From Gammaproteobacteria bacterium (GTDB taxonomy: Bacteria > Pseudomonadota > Gammaproteobacteria > Steroidobacterales > Steroidobacteraceae): a stretch of 62,137 nt of DNA. Shown here piece after piece: positions 32,127 through 40,476 of the stretch. Below the pieces are notes generated by a model. It saw only the letters and a program-made list of their open reading frames with translations, made no database searches and was not told where the DNA came from. The stretch's first letter is position 1. Every line of letters begins with the position of its first letter. The position numbers were made by a program, and so were the translations under genes. Where the stretch lies: NCBI GenBank assembly GCA_003164785.1, contig PLUE01000039.1, positions 1 to 62,137 of the forward strand, read 5' to 3'.

Positions 32127-34478
32127 TCAAAAGTGAGCAGACACAATGGCGCCGTAGATGCGCGGATCATTCCAATCCGCAAGATAGCTCTGCTCGCTAC
32201 CTTGGAACGTGTAGGTGGTGTAACGCTCGTCGGTAAAGTTTCGGACGTAGGCAGTTATCGACAAGTGACCATTCTGAGCCGACCATGTGCCAGAGAGGTT
32301 TCCGATGGTCTGGGAACCGGCCCGAACGTACTGCTCTTGCCCCAAAGCGAGCAAATCTGCATGCAAATTGTCGGTAAGGTGTGGCGAATAATATTGCCCG
32401 TCAATGCGCCCCATCAAGGTTGAGCCGCCGGGCAAGTTGAACGTATGCTCGTAGAAGGCAGTGACCGTGTTCGGAATGAGCGCGCGTACTTGCTGGGGGT
32501 AGGCGGCTTCGAATGCGGCCGGTTCATTCCTCCAGCGAGACTCGACGTAGCTGTAGTTCAGGCCGGCGCGGTCGTGTGCTGTGATTCGATAGAGAGATTC
32601 AACTTCGCCGCCAAAGTTTTCAGCCGGTACCGATATGGGAATGGGCGATATATCGATGGCGTGTACTCGGTACGAAGTTTGGAACCCCGCGTAATTGTAG
32701 TAATACAAGGCGACGTTGACCTGCAACGAGTCATCGAGAAAGCGATTCTTCGATCCAAGCTCAAACGAAGTCAGTTTTTCAGCCCCCAAAATATTGGATG
32801 CGTAGACGCCGTTACCTGGGGTGTAAATACCTACATCGCCCGGCTTGAAACCGGTAGAAACCATCCCGTACACCATGTTTTGCGCCGTCAGGTCGTATTC
32901 GAGGCGAGCCTTGTAGTTGAAATCATGGATGGTGATGGCCACGTTATCGATGGAGCTACCCGGAGGCGGGGGCACACTTGCCTGACCTGGGCCGGTGCAA
33001 CTGACTCCCGGGGGCAACATGAAGCCCGGACCATTGGCAGCAAAAGTTCCGCAGAATGCATACGGATTATTAAAGAAATATTCGCTCGTCTCTACACGGT
33101 TAATGTCGTAGCGCACACCGAGGGTGGCTCGCACAGAGCTGATCGGGGAGAAAGTCGTTTCGCCGAAGAAGCCAATATCTTTGGTGTCCTTTTGGTCGTT
33201 TGTAAACGCCTGACTGGTAAGCTCCGTGTTGGTCGGGGTGGCCAGGTAGGTGTTGTCGATCGTGTGTAGCTGGTTACGGTAATAGAAAGCACCCACCTGC
33301 CAACCCACGGCGGATTCCTTGGAGGCAAGCCGCAACTCTTGGGTGTGAAACTGGTCGAGTGGCGTTTGAATACCCTGTTCGAGGGGCACGCCGCTCCCAA
33401 TGAAATTCGGGCTCTGCAATAGGTTATCGTTTTGATACCAGGTGCGGAATGCCGGCTGATACGTGAGGAGGGCTGGACCTAAGTCCCAATTGAGTTCGGC
33501 CCAATATTGCCGCTGTTCCTTTAACCCCGGGAAAATGCCGCTGGAGGTCGTTGCGATCGCGTATTCCAGCTTGGTCACGTCGACCGTGCTCTGGTTACCG
33601 CCGGAGTAAGATTCGTCCCTCTCGTACGCGACGCCCGCCAGGAGCGAAAAATCATCGACTGGCTTCCACAGCACCTTCGCGCGACCACCTAGGGTGCCAC
33701 CCATTCCTCGATCGGCCTCGTTGAAGTAGCCGTCGCCCTGATCTCGATAGTCGCCCGCGATCCGCACCGCAAGCGTGTTGTTGAACGGTAAATTGACCGC
33801 GGCGCTGTAATGCTTCAGGTCGTAATTGCCGACCTCGACTTCGGCGTCTCCGCCATAGGAATCCAAGTTTGGATCACGCGTATGGAAGGCGACCACACCC
33901 GCCGTCGCGCTGCGCCCGTAGAGCGTGCCCTGCGGTCCGCGCAGCACCTCTACCCGCTCGAGATCGTAAGTGCTGCCTATGCCTTCATACACCCCATCAA
34001 CGTAGACCGCAGTTTCGGGCGTCGCTGACAGTGGGCTCGGACCGCCACCTGCGCCAGAACGGGCGGGCGTGATGCCGCGGATTGTAATGTTGTTGCCTTG
34101 GACGTCCGAACTTCCGGTGTTATTGGAGTTGTTCGTGACGGCAAACACGCCAGGGACATCTTGTAGAATCTCCACCGTGGTGTATCTGCCTTGCTCGGTC
34201 AGATCATCACCCGACCGCACACTCACCGATGCGGGAATGCGCTGAACATCGATCGTGCGACGTTCGGCGGTTACGATGATTTCTTCCAGGGCGGTGTCTT
34301 TCGAGTCGTCGGCGGCGGTAGCCGATTTCGAACCCGCTTGAGCCACTCGAATCGTATCCGGGGCCGCAGCGGCCGTTTGCGCATGGGCCTGGCTGAGCAC
34401 TAACGCGAAATTCAACGTGCCCGCCGAGGCCAGCACTGCCATGTGACGGAAACCGCCACCCGTAGACCTTATATTCAT
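32127..34478 (-). CDS. TonB-dependent outer-membrane receptor, copy 2
   Basis: 783 residues from ATG at 34478, which has a G-rich ribosome-binding site just upstream. Signal peptide, TonB-box region (LEEIIVTAERRTIDVQRIPASVSV), plug domain (LQDVPGVFAV, ITIRGITPARSG, AVYVDGVYEGIGSTYDLERVEVLRGPQGTLYGRSATAGVV) and a full barrel ending in ...NFTDERYTTYTF...WNDPRIYGAIVSAHF with a C-terminal Phe. Such Oar/CirA-type receptors in this type of genome take up siderophores, sugars or aromatic compounds; the substrate is not evident. Downstream GHWEGD-motif gene is probably in the same transcript. Confidence 0.95.
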   Translation of the reverse strand: MNIRSTGGGFRHMAVLASAGTLNFALVLSQAHAQTAAAAPDTIRVAQAGSKSATAADDSKDTALEEIIVTAERRTIDVQRIPASVSVRSGDDLTEQGRYTTVEILQDVPGVFAVTNNSNNTGSSDVQGNNITIRGITPARSGAGGGPSPLSATPETAVYVDGVYEGIGSTYDLERVEVLRGPQGTLYGRSATAGVVAFHTRDPNLDSYGGDAEVEVGNYDLKHYSAAVNLPFNNTLAVRIAGDYRDQGDGYFNEADRGMGGTLGGRAKVLWKPVDDFSLLAGVAYERDESYSGGNQSTVDVTKLEYAIATTSSGIFPGLKEQRQYWAELNWDLGPALLTYQPAFRTWYQNDNLLQSPNFIGSGVPLEQGIQTPLDQFHTQELRLASKESAVGWQVGAFYYRNQLHTIDNTYLATPTNTELTSQAFTNDQKDTKDIGFFGETTFSPISSVRATLGVRYDINRVETSEYFFNNPYAFCGTFAANGPGFMLPPGVSCTGPGQASVPPPPGSSIDNVAITIHDFNYKARLEYDLTAQNMVYGMVSTGFKPGDVGIYTPGNGVYASNILGAEKLTSFELGSKNRFLDDSLQVNVALYYYNYAGFQTSYRVHAIDISPIPISVPAENFGGEVESLYRITAHDRAGLNYSYVESRWRNEPAAFEAAYPQQVRALIPNTVTAFYEHTFNLPGGSTLMGRIDGQYYSPHLTDNLHADLLALGQEQYVRAGSQTIGNLSGTWSAQNGHLSITAYVRNFTDERYTTYTFQGSEQSYLADWNDPRIYGAIVSAHF

Positions 34479-34773
34479 GGTAACCCCCCCCTTCCACAAA
34501 ACGTTATGTTCTATTTCCGTCCATTGCAGTTTTCCTCAGGAGCGTACCTTATCGCTGGCCACGCACGGAAACCTCTGCAAAATCTTCAGTTCCAGTCACG
34601 ATAGCTCGGCTGGAATCGACTTCTTAGATAAGATATCTAACTAATCTGTTATTGTCGATTATTTGTCATACAAAAGATTCCTTGAGGTTATTTTCAACAA
34701 GAGAATTCCTCCGGAATGGCGGCGGCAAATTCCGTCGTTCTCGATTTGCTATCGCACAGGATGGCCGCCCGCA
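34479..34773. other. AT-rich leader of the TonB receptor gene
   Basis: Contains a palindromic AAGATATCTAACT-type stretch around 34628-34645 and A/T-rich tracts that probably hold the receptor's promoter. No box B copy is recognisable. No gene. Confidence 0.4.
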
Positions 34774-34980
34774 CCTAGCAGCCTGTCAGACTTAACGGTT
34801 TTGAGCCAATAGGAAACGCCTTGATCAAAAATTCGAGCATTTTGCGAACAGGTCATTGTTCGATTCCCGAACGCCGCGCAGAGCGGCCATGGCACGTTGG
34901 AGCGCGCTTTATGCACTGCTTGCGAGACGAAAAATTCATGATTTCACGTTGTAAAAAGCCCAGTCCGACTGGCTGCTAGG
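34774..34980. mobile_element. 207-bp MITE-like element with terminal inverted repeats
   Basis: The left end CCTAGCAGCCTGTCAGACT (34774-34792) is mirrored at the right end (34962-34980), which reads CCTAGCAGCCAGTCGGACT on the other strand: 17 of 19 positions match. The ends resemble those of CTAG-targeting insertion sequences. The interior has no transposase, only a 27-codon ORF, so it is a non-autonomous or decayed element. It sits between the TonB receptor and the serine-hydrolase-like gene. Confidence 0.65.
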
Positions 34981-35026
34981 CAGCGCCGGCATGGAGCCCA
35001 TGCCAATTATTAGGGAGACCAGAAAA

Positions 35027-36316
35027 ATGAAGAGTCTGGGAATTTGCGTTGTGAGTGTCGCGGTTCTGATGGGATTGGCGCTGCCCGCTCTGGCGCAAAC
35101 AACCCTGACTAAACCTGAGGACGTGGGCCTCTCCAGCGCCAAGCTCGCGCTCATCCACGATGCACTGAAGATGCAGATCGAGGTCGGGCAGATTCCCGGC
35201 GCCATTGTGCTCGTCGCCCGCGATGGCAAGGTGGTGTATCTCGAAGCTCAGGGCGTCACCAATGCCGTGAGCAAGCAGCCGATAAAAACCGATCATATTT
35301 TTGGCGCTGCGGATCTTACCAAGACCGTGGCATCCGTTGCGGCAATGATGCTGGTCGAAGATCGCAAGATTAATCTGGATGATCCGGTATCACGGTACAT
35401 TCCGGAGTTCGGGGGATCGCGGCAGGTACGCGTACTCAAGCCGGGCTCGCCTCCCGCCCCCTTCCGCGCGTTACCTGGACCAGGCGCTCCGTCGAAAGAG
35501 TGGGGCGAACCCCAGTACGAGATGGCGCCGGCCGCAAGGCCCATTACGGTGAGGATGTTGCTGACCCATACTTCAGGCATCCAGATCTACGGCGTAGATA
35601 ATACATTCCCTCCTCGTGGGCCCACGGACACCTTGGCAACGTTCGTCCCGAAGCTGGCAAGTATCCCGCTTGAGTTTCAGCCAGGATCGCGCTGGGCCTA
35701 CAGCAACAGTGTCGGCATTGAGGTGGTCGCGCGGGTCGTCGAAGTTGCTTCCGGCGTAAATTTCAGGCAGTTCTTGCAGCAGCGACTGTTCGGGCCGCTG
35801 GGGATGATCGACACGGACTTCGGGGTCAAGCGTGACTTGACGGCGCGTGCGTTGCCGTATGCGCCGGGGCTCGCCCCGCCGACGGCTGGAGAAGTGACGG
35901 GCCTCAGTGGCTCCGCGGGACTTTGGACGACGGTCGGCGACCTCTCATTGTTTGCACGCATGCTGGCGAACAATGGCAGCTTCGGTGGCCGGCAATACCT
36001 GAAGCCGGAAACCGTCAAGCAGATGGCATCCAACCAGATCGGCCCGCTCGTCATGGGGGGGTATCCGCCGATGGGAATGCCTGCCGAAGGCCTCAAGTTC
36101 GGCCTCGGCTTTCTGAGCGTCACCATCCCCGAGGTGGCAGGCACCCGTTTGCCCGCCGGCAGCTTCGGCTGGGATGGCGGCGGTACGCGCCGCTTCTGGG
36201 TGCTTCCCGATGAGCGGATTGTCATAGTGTCTATGGTGCCGTTGATCGGTCCGCAGGCGGCCCCGCTGCAACGTACCATCGAAGCTATCGTGATGAGTTC
36301 AATCGTCCGGCAGTAA
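35027..36316 (+). CDS. Beta-lactamase-fold (class C/DD-peptidase-like) protein with lost catalytic serine
   Basis: 429 residues from ATG at 35027. A signal peptide ending ALAQ is cleaved. The fold is that of class C beta-lactamase-like serine hydrolases: IPGAIVLVARDGKVVY, MMLVEDRKINLDDPVSRYIPEF, LLTHTSGIQIYG, the Y-S-N motif at 225-227, and FGWDGGGTRRFWVLPDERI. In the S-x-x-K motif the serine is replaced: residues 95-99 read A-D-L-T-K, so Asp96 (codon GAT at 35312) stands where the nucleophile should be. Lys99 remains. It is unlikely to be a normal hydrolase; a binding or structural role, or a different chemistry, must be considered. Confidence 0.85.
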   Translation: MKSLGICVVSVAVLMGLALPALAQTTLTKPEDVGLSSAKLALIHDALKMQIEVGQIPGAIVLVARDGKVVYLEAQGVTNAVSKQPIKTDHIFGAADLTKTVASVAAMMLVEDRKINLDDPVSRYIPEFGGSRQVRVLKPGSPPAPFRALPGPGAPSKEWGEPQYEMAPAARPITVRMLLTHTSGIQIYGVDNTFPPRGPTDTLATFVPKLASIPLEFQPGSRWAYSNSVGIEVVARVVEVASGVNFRQFLQQRLFGPLGMIDTDFGVKRDLTARALPYAPGLAPPTAGEVTGLSGSAGLWTTVGDLSLFARMLANNGSFGGRQYLKPETVKQMASNQIGPLVMGGYPPMGMPAEGLKFGLGFLSVTIPEVAGTRLPAGSFGWDGGGTRRFWVLPDERIVIVSMVPLIGPQAAPLQRTIEAIVMSSIVRQ

Positions 36317-36358
36317 CGCCGGACTCTCTCGTCAGGTTAGATTGCAGATCAATCGCAT

Positions 36359-37030
36359 TCACTTTTGGTTGATCATGGACTTGCGCTGAAGGATCCGCCA
36401 CTCGCCGTGGCGCTTCTCCAGGATGTCTTCGTAGTGCCCTGGCCACCCGACGATCGAAGTTCGGGCGGCTTGCATGTTTGCCGGGCTTTCGCCCTCCGTT
36501 TTCTTTTCTGGTTGAGGATAGATGCTCAGAAAGTATTCGTAGTGTGTGGCTCGGGTCGCACTCTCGAAGTGGATGTAACTATCTAATGGCAAATGCCAGA
36601 CTTCTCCCTCCCCACCCCCGCCAGGAGGGCCGGCCGGCCCAGCCTTCGCACCGGGCGGCGGCCCCATACCAGGGGGTGGGCCAGCGTTCGGTCCGGGCTG
36701 TCCTGCGCGAGCCTGCGGTGGGAAACCTCCGTTCAAGGGTATCCGGAACTCTTGGCCCGGGCTGGGCACGGCGATATCGACGCCATCTTCCCAAAAGGCG
36801 CTTTCACGCGCCTTTTGGTCGTGCTTTTCCACACCAAAGCGATAGTTCTGGAGTGCGTCGTAAACGCCCAGATAATCCGCCATCGTGGGCACATAGCGAG
36901 GGGCAGCCGCTCGTTCGGTCGCCGCTGGCTGAGCGGCTAAGGCTAGCGCAGGCGCTGCAGCGAGCAGCGCCACGACGCTGGCTACCAGAGCATGCCGCAT
37001 CCGTTCGAAATTATCCTTAAGTACACGCAT
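36359..37030 (-). CDS. Exported SnoaL/NTF2-fold protein, copy 2
   Basis: 223 residues from ATG at 37030 (GAGGA 7 bases upstream). Signal (LVASVVALLAAAPALALAAQ), then DYLGVYDALQNYRFGVEKHDQKARESAFWEDGVDI, a Pro/Gly-rich loop (GQPGPNAGPPPGMGPPPG) and IHFESATRATHYEYFLSIYPQ ... GHYEDILEKRHGEWRILQRKSMI. Same architecture as the protein at 30269-30769, here with an intact export signal. It lies 30 bases after the GHWEGD-motif gene at 37061 and closes the DUF6152 - GHWEGD - SnoaL set on the minus strand. Confidence 0.8.
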   Translation of the reverse strand: MRVLKDNFERMRHALVASVVALLAAAPALALAAQPAATERAAAPRYVPTMADYLGVYDALQNYRFGVEKHDQKARESAFWEDGVDIAVPSPGQEFRIPLNGGFPPQARAGQPGPNAGPPPGMGPPPGAKAGPAGPPGGGGEGEVWHLPLDSYIHFESATRATHYEYFLSIYPQPEKKTEGESPANMQAARTSIVGWPGHYEDILEKRHGEWRILQRKSMINQK

Positions 37031-37060
37031 GGGAAACGTCCTCGCAGTGAAAATGGAAAA

Positions 37061-38026
37061 TCATTTACGCAGCTTGTCCAAGTACTTCACCATCTCTTCG
37101 GGATCCTTGTCTTTATAGGTATTGGTGTCCGGGTCGAAGCTGGTGATGGATACGGTGCAAACCCATTCCTCCGGCTCCCCGCTGAACGGTCCCAGTTCAC
37201 TGATCCCTTTTTGAACGCGCTTATAGTTGCGCGTCGCGGCCACAAAGGGCTTCGTCCACACGGTGTCGTCGAAAATGGTGAGGTTGACTTCCAATGTCTC
37301 CGGACTGGTCAAACGCATCCGTTCCACCATGCGCATGCCCTCACCGTGCGGTCCCCAGATGGCCTTCGATAAGGCCGCTATGCCGCCAGGACCAGGACCG
37401 CCGGGCCCGCCAGGACCAGGACCGGGACCACCAGGACCACCGGGACCACCGGGAGCACCGATGAGAGGCGGTAAATTGCCGGTTCCGATGGTCGTCTCCG
37501 CGGGCAGACCCTTGCCCACACCGTACTGGAATGTGATCTCAGGCAGAAAGTCTTCGGTCTCCACCACCAGGGTGTCTCCTTCCCAGTGGCCGACCGAATT
37601 GCCGTAGTACTTGGGCGATGTCTTGCCCTGCTTCTGGTTCATCCTGATGAAGCGCGTGTGGCCGACCGCCTGCATGTAGATGCTGATCAATCCGGGCGCA
37701 TAGGTGAATTTGATCGGTCCCGTGCGCATGGCGATAGGCAGACCGGGCGAAGCACAGCCTTCCTGGGCATAGGGAATATCCCTCTTCGGCTTGTAATCGG
37801 CGACCAATTTCTTGGCCTTTGCGGTGTAAGGCACATTGCTCTTTTCATCGCCCTCGACCATACCGCCAAGGGTCATCCACATTCCGCTAAAAAGATCGGG
37901 CATCTTGCTCGCGTCGGCCCAGGTTGAGCCCAACGCTCCACTTTGGCCGCCAGCCGGCTCTGCCGAGTACGCCATACCGCTCAGCAAAAACGCGATCGTT
38001 ATGGCACTTCCACTACGTATTGACAT
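37061..38026 (-). CDS. Exported GHWEGD-motif protein, copy 4, with collagen-like Gly-Pro insert
   Basis: 321 residues with a signal peptide (AITIAFLLSGMAYSA). Family features are all present: LGSTWADASKMPDLFSGMWMTLGG, YAQEGCASPGLPIAMRTGPIKFTYAPGLISIYMQ, YGNSVGHWEGDTLVVETEDFLPEITFQYG, IWGPHGEGMRMVERMRL. Between the last two lies a ~25-residue run of GPGG and GPGP repeats, coded by an imperfect repeat of ccaggacca-type units at about 37375-37460. Copy 3 (30966-31943) has a shorter Pro-rich insert at the same point, while copies 1 and 2 have none. Confidence 0.8.
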   Translation of the reverse strand: MSIRSGSAITIAFLLSGMAYSAEPAGGQSGALGSTWADASKMPDLFSGMWMTLGGMVEGDEKSNVPYTAKAKKLVADYKPKRDIPYAQEGCASPGLPIAMRTGPIKFTYAPGLISIYMQAVGHTRFIRMNQKQGKTSPKYYGNSVGHWEGDTLVVETEDFLPEITFQYGVGKGLPAETTIGTGNLPPLIGAPGGPGGPGGPGPGPGGPGGPGPGGIAALSKAIWGPHGEGMRMVERMRLTSPETLEVNLTIFDDTVWTKPFVAATRNYKRVQKGISELGPFSGEPEEWVCTVSITSFDPDTNTYKDKDPEEMVKYLDKLRK

Positions 38027-38050
38027 GGTCGTTTACCCCCTTTTGAGCCG

Positions 38051-38551
38051 TTACTTGTAATCCGGACAATTCACGGCAGGAGCCGGACCCGCGCCGGGAG
38101 GGGGAGCCCCTGCACCCGGAGGACCGCCCGCGCCCGGAGGAGCACCCGCCGGGGCGGTTCCCGCTATTCCGGCTCCCGTCACGTCGCGCCCATCGGGCAG
38201 AATCAGCCGGTTCGCGGAACCAGTGTGCTTCGACAGGTCGCGATTGGCATACGCCGTCACGCTGACCTTGGTGCCAGTGGCAAAATCCGAGGGTCTGAAG
38301 CCTGCACGCGACAGACCACCGACTGTGCCGAATTCGAACCCCCATAGCTCAGATTCGCCTTCCCCTTTTTGCACCTGCACATATAGCCACGCATGCGGGT
38401 TGGCCCATGCTACCTGTCTGATCGTCCCCTTGAAGGCAAAACACTTGGTCGGGTCAAAAGTGCCCCCGCCATGGTGTGCCCACGCCGTCGACGTGCAAAT
38501 GCTGAGCACCAATAGCCAGCCTGCTTTCTTGCCAGAAAAATAACTACTCAT
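38051..38551 (-). CDS. Exported DUF6152-type protein, copy 3, with Pro/Gly-rich tail
   Basis: 166 residues. Signal (GWLLVLSICTSTAWA), AHHGGGTFDPTKCFAFKGTIRQVAWANPHAWLYVQVQ family core, then about 45 residues of PPGAGGPPG-type repeats ending NCPDYK. The HHG variant replaces HHS. First gene of the minus-strand set that continues with the GHWEGD-motif gene (24 bases downstream) and the SnoaL-like gene. Its upstream region is occupied by the remains of a TonB receptor gene. Confidence 0.82.
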   Translation of the reverse strand: MSSYFSGKKAGWLLVLSICTSTAWAHHGGGTFDPTKCFAFKGTIRQVAWANPHAWLYVQVQKGEGESELWGFEFGTVGGLSRAGFRPSDFATGTKVSVTAYANRDLSKHTGSANRLILPDGRDVTGAGIAGTAPAGAPPGAGGPPGAGAPPPGAGPAPAVNCPDYK

Positions 38552-38595
38552 TGATCACCTCGAAAATACAGAAGGAGTTGAAGATACGAGCCAAA

Positions 38596-38830
38596 TCACG
38601 ATTGCTGTCGACACGAAAAGCGCAGCGATATCAGTGCGCCATAGGTATGCGGATCGGTCCCACTCACCTCGGCTCGTCGCATCGCCGAGGCCGGCGTAAC
38701 TGGTATATTGCTTGTGGGTCAGGTAACGCACGTAAGCCGCAGATTGAGGAGCAGCGGCCATTGCCCGACCATTCGGTGCAGAGGCTGCCGATCGTCCGGG
38801 GGGCAAGTGCGCGGTCGCGGGGTTGGCTTC
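38596..38830 (-). pseudogene. Frameshifted C-terminal remnant of a TonB-dependent receptor
   Basis: Reading the minus strand in three successive frames gives TIGSLCTEWSGNGRCSSI, then AYVRYLTHKQYTSYAGLGD, then DPHTYGALISLRFSCRQ. These line up in order with the last 65 residues of the intact receptor at 32127 (QTIGNLSGTWSAQNGHLSI, AYVRNFTDERYTTYTF, DPRIYGAIVSAHF). At least two frameshifts break it, and nothing upstream of ~38830 was recognised as the rest of the gene. Confidence 0.75.
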
Positions 38831-39077
38831 CACCCGAACGCCATCGAGGGAGAGCGCGGAGTCGTTCTCGCTTTTGCTAGGACTGGTGGCGTCGTGCGCA
38901 GACAGCGGTACCATGAACCTTGCGCTGCAATTTACTCTGCTTGGCCCCACCCCAGCACGTATAGACGATGCGATCGGCATACTCCCTCCCACCTAGACTT
39001 GTAATACTGTTTTGTCCGCCAGACAGCGGAACGAATGAACGAACGCTTTCCGCCAGTACGGACCAAAGATTTTGTAA
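38831..39077. other. Intergenic, probably more receptor debris
   Basis: Between the receptor remnant and the MFS gene. Short open frames run through it but no further receptor motif could be identified with confidence. Confidence 0.35.
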
Positions 39078-40325
39078 TCAGTGCGATTTTCGATTGTGGC
39101 GACCTTTACTGAAAATTGACTCACGTCGTACGGGCGCTCGGTGGGGCGGACACACTGAGCCGCTGACCAGCGCTATGGCCGCCGCCACGAGGCAGAGGAT
39201 GCCAAAAATCTGCAGTGCCTCGGGCAGGCTTCCATTCATCTGACCGCGTAGCAGGGCGACCGCCTGCGTGCTCAGCGGCTGACCAAGCCACCATCCGGTC
39301 ATGAATAAACCTGTTCCACGGCCGCGCACCTCGAAGGGCAGACGTCCCATGGCCCACACCACAAGGGCGGGCAGCAGCATGCCGCTGCCGATCTGGTTGG
39401 CGATCAGCCAGACGGTGAACAGGGTCGACGTTGGCGCATGGTTCATCTCGACGTAGCTGACGCCGAGCAGGGCAAAGGCGATCAGGAGCTGTGTGGCAAC
39501 GACGAGGCGAGCGGTGAACTGGCGATAGAGCAACGTGCCGCCGGCGACGGACAGTCCAGCCAAACCCGTATACAGACCCAACTGGCTCGGCGAGCGGATG
39601 CCGTAGTACTCGCTCAACACGTTGCTGACCTGGATTTGCATCGTGAAGAACATGACGCCGCCGAACACGGCCAGCAGCGCGATTGGCATGATGGCGCCCC
39701 ATGGAAAACGCGCCGCGGAGCTTACAGCCTCGTTGCTGGGCTCTTCGCTCTTCTGCGGCTCCCAGGTCCAGAGCATTAGCGCGACGGCGAACAGGATGCT
39801 GACGCCATAGGCCGCGAACGGCCCGCGCCAGCTGAGGTTGCCTAGCGCGCCGCCGAGGAGCGCGAGAAAGATGGAGGCGATCGACGCCACCGCCGTTTGG
39901 TTTGCCAGCCACTTCTCTCGCTCCCGCCCGTGGAAATAGTCCCCGATCAGGGTGGTGCTCGAAGTGACGATCAACGCTTCCATCGCGCCCAGTACGAAAC
40001 GACTGGCGATGATGGCGGTCAGGCTGTTGAGGATGATCGGCAGCATGCCGACGATGGCGTAGACCACCAGGGCGCCAATACAGGTCCTGCGGCGACCAAA
40101 TGAATCCACGACGATGCCAGCGAAGGGCCCCAGCGCAGCGACGCAGAGCGCGGGCAGCGTCAACATCAGCGGCACCAGGTACTCGACCCCCGGGACATCG
40201 TGGAATTGCGCCATCATTCCTGGAAGGACCGGCACCAGGACGACCAATCCCATGACGGCCATAGTGATCGGCAACAGGAGCAGCACTCCTTGCAAAGGAC
40301 CCGCCCGATGCTTAACGACGTTCAT
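39078..40325 (-). CDS. MFS transporter
   Basis: 415 residues with about 12 hydrophobic segments and MFS signatures in the first half (GPFAGIVVDSFGRRRTCIGALVVYAIVGM, a loop 2-3 motif A variant; ASRFVLGAMEALIVTSSTTLIGDYF). It sits alone downstream of the cytochrome b561 copy 2 and has its own box B promoter. A drug or aromatic-acid antiporter or importer is possible; the substrate is unknown. A 42-base piece of this gene is found at 22749-22797. Confidence 0.9.
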   Translation of the reverse strand: MNVVKHRAGPLQGVLLLLPITMAVMGLVVLVPVLPGMMAQFHDVPGVEYLVPLMLTLPALCVAALGPFAGIVVDSFGRRRTCIGALVVYAIVGMLPIILNSLTAIIASRFVLGAMEALIVTSSTTLIGDYFHGREREKWLANQTAVASIASIFLALLGGALGNLSWRGPFAAYGVSILFAVALMLWTWEPQKSEEPSNEAVSSAARFPWGAIMPIALLAVFGGVMFFTMQIQVSNVLSEYYGIRSPSQLGLYTGLAGLSVAGGTLLYRQFTARLVVATQLLIAFALLGVSYVEMNHAPTSTLFTVWLIANQIGSGMLLPALVVWAMGRLPFEVRGRGTGLFMTGWWLGQPLSTQAVALLRGQMNGSLPEALQIFGILCLVAAAIALVSGSVCPPHRAPVRRESIFSKGRHNRKSH

Positions 40326-40405
40326 GGCGTGCGCTCGAGAAATTGATCATTGGATGAATTTATTCGACTGTCGACCGGCCAGAAGCGGCCAACGCGATGA
40401 ATTCG

Positions 40406-40445
40406 ATCCTACCGACACGCGGAATTTGAGTTAGGTGCCACAATT
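40406..40445 (-). promoter_or_regulatory. Box B promoter of the MFS gene
   Basis: Minus-strand AATTGTGGCACCTAAC (40445 to 40430) with TAGGATCG exactly 23 bases after GCAC (hexamer 40411 to 40406). CTAACT and TAGGAT are 17 bases apart. The MFS ATG is 81 bases further. Confidence 0.6.
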
Positions 40446-40476
40446 GCGCTGCCGCTCCCGATCAGCTGCCGAGCAC

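Noticed and set aside
34628..34645. AAGATATCTAACT-type palindrome upstream of TonB receptor copy 2 as a box B copy
   Set aside because: It shares only CTAAC with box B and has no AATT or GCAC part.
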